Positions 5,883-8,542 of a DNA stretch of 8,542 nt are shown here, piece after piece (positions within the stretch are counted from its first letter, which is position 1; every line of letters begins with the position of its first letter). Below the pieces are notes generated by a model. That model was not told where the DNA came from. It worked only from the letters and a program-made list of their open reading frames with translations, and made no database searches. A program made the translations under genes and the position numbers. Source of the stretch: Porticoccaceae bacterium (GTDB lineage: Bacteria > Pseudomonadota > Gammaproteobacteria > Pseudomonadales > Porticoccaceae); assembly GCA_030590275.1 (NCBI GenBank), contig JAUUYV010000052.1, positions 1 to 8,542 on the forward strand, in the 5' to 3' direction.

Positions 5883-8015
5883 TCAGTTAACGCTATGTTG
5901 TTCAAGCCAGGCGGAGCCCTGCTTGCCCATGGTCAGCGACCAACCGGGATAAACGAGATAAGTGGTATGGGGTGTTTCCACCAATGCGGGGCCATCGATC
6001 ACCGCGCCTTCGGGGATATCCGCAATACCATAAACATGGGTGGTGACGACACCCTCGGTACCGTCGTACCAGCAGTCGCGACTGGAAGTGGGTGTTACTT
6101 TGGCGCTGCTAGTAGCATCGCTGAATTCCAGCTTGACCGATTCGTGCTCGACGTAAGACACCACGCGAATCACATTGACTCGAATACCGGCCTCCGGCGC
6201 CGCACTGCCTTCACCAAACCGTTGTTCGTAGCTGGTGCTGAAAAGATCCAACAGGGTCATTACGTCCTGATCCGATTGAATACGATCAACCGGGCTGATC
6301 ACCGCGGTTTGCGCCAACTGATTACCGTAGCGCATATCGAGTTCGACCCGAGACTTAATGTCTTTTTCATCGACCCCCTGACGCAACAAGTCGTCGCGAC
6401 CCAGTTTCTCGAGCTGCTCTACCGTGGCATTAAACTCAGTAAAATCTTCCAGCACCTTGCGCTCCAGAGAATCGTAGAGCATCAGATAAAGAGAGCGTTC
6501 ATGAATATGCAGCTGATCCATACTGCCCGCTCCCAGGGCGGAAAACACCGCGCTAAAGGGCGGTATCAAAATCCGTGAAATACCAATTTTGCTGGCATAA
6601 CCGCAGGCATGCAGGGGTCCGCCTCCCCCATAAGAAAGCAGCGTAAAGTTAGCTGGGTCATAGCCCTTAACCGCCACTTCTTTAAAAATAGCGTCCGCCA
6701 TATTGGCATCCACCTTGCGGCGAATGGCCAGCGCCGCTTCCTCCACACTGGTGCCCGTGTGTTCGCAGATATGGTCGCGAATGGCCCGCTCGGCACGGCG
6801 CTTACTCAGCTTGATACTGCCGCCAGCATAATTTTTTTCATCGAGGTAACCGAGCACCAGGTTGGCATCGGTAGTCGTGGGAAACTTGCCGCCCCGGCCA
6901 TAACACGCAGGTCCCGGATCGGAACCTGCGCTCTGCGGCCCTACTTCGACCGCTCCCCACAATCGATCGTAACGAGCGATAGAGCCACCCCCCGCTCCCA
7001 GCGTGTGCAGATAGCTCATCGGAGTACTCACCAGCCAACGGTCAATCACCGGGTTGAAATCGTAAAATTTAACGCCGTCGCTAGTGACCAGACCAATATC
7101 AAAACTGGTGCCACCCATATCGGTGGCGATCATATTGGACTCATCAAACTGGATCGACAGACTTTCGGTAGCTTCGAGCCCGGCCACTGGCCCGGAGTGG
7201 ATAGTTTGCAGGGAATGGGTAGAACTCATCTGCGCCATACCGCAGCTGTTGTGCACCACCAGCATGGGTTTGTTGTACTTATTTTTGCGCAACACACTCT
7301 CGAGGCTGGCCAGCCCGTGATACATCTGGTCGTGCAAATACGCATCGAGAATAGCCGACATGGTGCGCGCGTACTCGCCCTTCCGGCCCGCCACCCGGTG
7401 CGACAGCACAATGGGAATTGCACCGAGCAAGTGACTGGGATACTCCTCCAGAATAATGCGCTCGATTTTCTTTTCGTTGACGGGGTTCACCACCGAGTTA
7501 ACGGTAGCAACCACAAAAGCCTGGGCACCGCGATCAACCAAACGACGCACCACATCACGCACATTATCTTCATCGACGTCGAAAACCACATCACCTTTAT
7601 AATCGATGCGCTCATCGACGCCTTCAATCATGGAACGAGGAACAATGGGTACCGGCCGCGAGGCACCCGGTAAATCCTGCTGTTCTTTGTCACTCAGTCC
7701 ATCGCCATAGCCACGGGCGCGCATTAAAGGCACGGAAAACTCAAAACCGGAGGTGGTAATTAAACCGACCTGGGGACCCTTTCGCTCAATCAGCGCATTG
7801 GTGCCAAGTGTCGTTGCATAGCGCACGGCATCCACAGAAGACAGGGTTTCTTCAATACCCAGATTAAGTTGTTGGCAGGCATCTTCCAGAGCGGCCATAA
7901 ACCCGGAAGCCAAATTATGATGAGTCGTAAGTGCCTTACCTTCCGCCCGCCGTTCGTCCATCACCAGGAAACAGTCAGTAAAGGTACCACCGATATCTAC
8001 ACTTACTCGCTTCAT
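5883..8015 (-). CDS. HyuA-like ATP-dependent kinase subunit of ketone carboxylase (Apc alpha/alpha'-type)
   Basis: The 710-residue protein is a full-length hydantoinase A / acetone carboxylase beta family member with an ASKHA (actin/sugar kinase/Hsp70) ATP-binding core. Visible motifs are phosphate-1 DIGGTFTD (residues 7-14), TTLGTNALIERKG (68-80), HSGPVAGLEA (273-282), phosphate-2 TDMGGTSFDIGL (298-309), LGAGGGSIAR (339-348), GPQSAGSDPGPACYGRGG (359-376) and SYGGGGPLHA (461-470). Rough domains are Hydant_A_N at 2-205, the hydantoinase A core at 225-515, and a C-terminal domain at 530-705 ending in GPALVE...PGWS. The start at 8015 has a strong GGGAGGT site five bases before the ATG and overlaps the upstream stop. 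In Apc such subunits are proposed to phosphorylate the ketone enolate or bicarbonate with ATP; the substrate of this one is unknown. The general family alone would allow hydantoinase or 5-oxoprolinase, but neighbouring genes argue for a carboxylase. Confidence 0.9.
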   Translation of the reverse strand: MKRVSVDIGGTFTDCFLVMDERRAEGKALTTHHNLASGFMAALEDACQQLNLGIEETLSSVDAVRYATTLGTNALIERKGPQVGLITTSGFEFSVPLMRARGYGDGLSDKEQQDLPGASRPVPIVPRSMIEGVDERIDYKGDVVFDVDEDNVRDVVRRLVDRGAQAFVVATVNSVVNPVNEKKIERIILEEYPSHLLGAIPIVLSHRVAGRKGEYARTMSAILDAYLHDQMYHGLASLESVLRKNKYNKPMLVVHNSCGMAQMSSTHSLQTIHSGPVAGLEATESLSIQFDESNMIATDMGGTSFDIGLVTSDGVKFYDFNPVIDRWLVSTPMSYLHTLGAGGGSIARYDRLWGAVEVGPQSAGSDPGPACYGRGGKFPTTTDANLVLGYLDEKNYAGGSIKLSKRRAERAIRDHICEHTGTSVEEAALAIRRKVDANMADAIFKEVAVKGYDPANFTLLSYGGGGPLHACGYASKIGISRILIPPFSAVFSALGAGSMDQLHIHERSLYLMLYDSLERKVLEDFTEFNATVEQLEKLGRDDLLRQGVDEKDIKSRVELDMRYGNQLAQTAVISPVDRIQSDQDVMTLLDLFSTSYEQRFGEGSAAPEAGIRVNVIRVVSYVEHESVKLEFSDATSSAKVTPTSSRDCWYDGTEGVVTTHVYGIADIPEGAVIDGPALVETPHTTYLVYPGWSLTMGKQGSAWLEQHSVN

Positions 8016-8440
8016 TCGCTACCTCCCTGTCCGGCAGAGAGATGCCGCGCCTTCAATTTATCGATATCCAGCTCTAGATCATTAAGGGTCAGTGGGTGGC
8101 CCGGCGGCAGATATTCCACCTCGACCTGACTCGCGCACTGGGGACAGTAGTATTCAATAATCCGACACCACTGAGGATCTGGCGAAAACGTGAAAGCGTA
8201 TTTCTCGGGGTCGATTGCTGGGGCGTGGATATCCCCCGGTTCGCGCTCACAGACCACCAAAGCTTCTTTGTAAGGTCCACGGGCACTACCCAGGTTTTGA
8301 TCACAGCGGCGGCAATGCCAGGTTTCTTTTTCCAGATCAATCGACAGATATTCCGTTATCGCCACTTTGCCATCTTCAATGGTGACTCCGCTTAATTCAT
8401 TCATATCCTTCTGATCGCTCATGGCTGTCTCCTCGCTCAT
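8012..8440 (-). CDS. Small zinc-binding subunit of acetone/acetophenone carboxylase-type enzyme
   Basis: The 142-residue product (about 16 kDa) has two CxxC knuckles, C43-R-R-C46 in WHCRRCDQNLG and C99-P-Q-C102 in YYCPQC, plus C64 and C92. This fits a rubredoxin-like zinc site and the acetone carboxylase gamma family; the Apc small subunit is about 15 kDa. The most likely start is the ATG at 8440, which overlaps the upstream stop and has GGAGG seven bases before it. An in-frame ATG at 8422 has its own GAGGAG and is an equally good alternative, giving 136 residues. A longer reading from 8509 would add 23 residues, but these are only an out-of-frame reading of the upstream HyuA tail, so I reject it. 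The stop overlaps the next ATG (ATGA). The role is probably a structural or metal-carrying part of the carboxylase core; the zinc assignment is inferred from the cysteines. Confidence 0.82.
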   Translation of the reverse strand: MSEETAMSDQKDMNELSGVTIEDGKVAITEYLSIDLEKETWHCRRCDQNLGSARGPYKEALVVCEREPGDIHAPAIDPEKYAFTFSPDPQWCRIIEYYCPQCASQVEVEYLPPGHPLTLNDLELDIDKLKARHLSAGQGGSE

Positions 8441-8454
8441 GGCTGTTCCTCCAC
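8416..8454 (-). repeat. Tandem duplication of a ribosome binding site and start codon
   Basis: On the minus strand, GAGGAACAGCCATGAGCGA is followed directly by GAGGAGACAGCCATGAGCGA, differing by one inserted G. Each copy carries a Shine-Dalgarno sequence and an in-frame ATG (at 8440 and 8422). The upstream copy also contains the stop of the preceding HyuA-like gene. The duplication gives the small subunit two usable starts, MSEETAMSDQ or MSDQ. Confidence 0.75.
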
Positions 8455-8542
8455 AATTAAGTCGCCATTGCCAGACACCGAAAAAGACCAGCCCGGACGA
8501 ATCAGGCAAGTCAGGTACTCGTCGCGAAACAGTGCCGGGCCA
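8437..8542 (-). CDS. HyuA-like (Apc alpha-type) ASKHA subunit, C-terminal end only
   Basis: This is the 3' end of a gene that enters from the right edge; only 34 residues are visible, from GPALFRDEY to a C-terminus of LIVEEQP followed by TGA. The stretch aligns by eye with the end of the complete HyuA-like protein downstream: GPALFRDEYLT.LIRPGWS here against GPALVETPHTTYLVYPGWS there. This GPA(L/I)...T....PGW pattern is the usual closing segment of the hydantoinase A / acetone carboxylase beta family, so a second HyuA-like ATPase subunit is a strong reading. The stop codon overlaps the ATG of the next gene (ATGA), implying coupled translation. In acetophenone carboxylase two such subunits (alpha and alpha') are thought to phosphorylate ketone and bicarbonate. 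Which of the two this one is cannot be decided from 34 residues. Confidence 0.8.
   Translation of the reverse strand, partial: GPALFRDEYLTCLIRPGWSFSVSGNGDLIVEEQP

Noticed and set aside
1036..5890. GTTAAC followed by T at the ends of both the ligase and the HyuA-like genes
   Set aside because: Both proteins happen to end in Val-Asn; the shared seven bases give no sign of a repeat element or recombination site beyond this.
5856..6578. 240-codon open frame on the plus strand
   Set aside because: Antisense to the C-terminal domain of the HyuA-like gene; no recognisable protein features.
6609..7673. 354-codon open frame on the plus strand
   Set aside because: It runs antisense to the HyuA-like gene, whose motifs are intact across the same bases. 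Its product is a low-complexity mixture rich in His and Arg with no recognisable motif, as expected of a shadow frame.
3633..8015. Annotation as hydantoinase or 5-oxoprolinase
   Set aside because: The large subunits alone allow it, but the double-CxxC small subunit, the second HyuA tail, the epsilon-like gene and the ligase are carboxylase company.
8441..8509. N-terminal extension of the small zinc subunit starting at 8509
   Set aside because: The 23 extra residues are an out-of-frame reading of the HyuA-like tail, and the ATG at 8440 has a good Shine-Dalgarno and stop/start overlap.
1034..8542. Canonical acetone carboxylase (acxABC)
   Set aside because: That enzyme has one HyuA-like subunit, HyuB and gamma; here a second HyuA tail precedes the small subunit and an extra 274-residue gene follows HyuB.

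Overview
All seven recognisable genes in this window lie on the minus strand, so the transcription order runs from the right edge to the left. The layout looks like a multi-subunit, ATP-dependent ketone carboxylase operon of the acetophenone carboxylase (Apc) type, followed by a CoA ligase and a metal-chaperone GTPase. Base composition (about 50% GC), compact spacing with ATGA stop/start overlaps, and clear Shine-Dalgarno sites point to a bacterium. A proteobacterium, possibly an aerobic marine or soil gammaproteobacterium, is my guess from protein style; nothing here fixes the taxon.

Region by region in transcription order: (1) 8542-8437, the last 34 residues of a HyuA/hydantoinase-A-like ASKHA subunit, cut by the window edge. 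(2) 8440-8012, a 142-residue protein with two CxxC pairs, like the small zinc subunit of acetone/acetophenone carboxylases. (3) 8015-5883, a complete HyuA-like ATPase subunit. (4) 5870-3633, a complete HyuB-like subunit with a short C-terminal coiled coil. (5) 3599-2775, an acidic 274-residue protein, by position and size the counterpart of the dissociable epsilon subunit (ApcE). (6) 2774-2594, a 181-bp non-coding gap with an inverted repeat and possible promoter elements. (7) 2593-1034, an AMP-forming acyl-CoA ligase in the place of benzoylacetate-CoA ligase. (8) 1010-27, a COG0523/CobW-type GTPase with a CxCC motif. No rRNA, tRNA, CRISPR array, insertion sequence or attachment site was seen.

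Proposed joint function (inference): the two HyuA-like kinases would phosphorylate a methyl ketone (enol form) and bicarbonate, the HyuB-like subunit would join them to a 3-oxo acid, and the small subunit would supply a structural or functional metal site. The ligase would then activate the 3-oxo acid as a CoA thioester for thiolytic cleavage. The presence of two HyuA-like subunits plus an epsilon-like gene separates this from three-gene acetone carboxylases and from plain hydantoinase/5-oxoprolinase loci. The actual ketone substrate cannot be read from the sequence. The most interesting points are the CobW GTPase in a putative Zn-carboxylase operon, the poorly known epsilon-like protein, a duplicated translation start in the small subunit, and the inverted repeat before the ligase gene.
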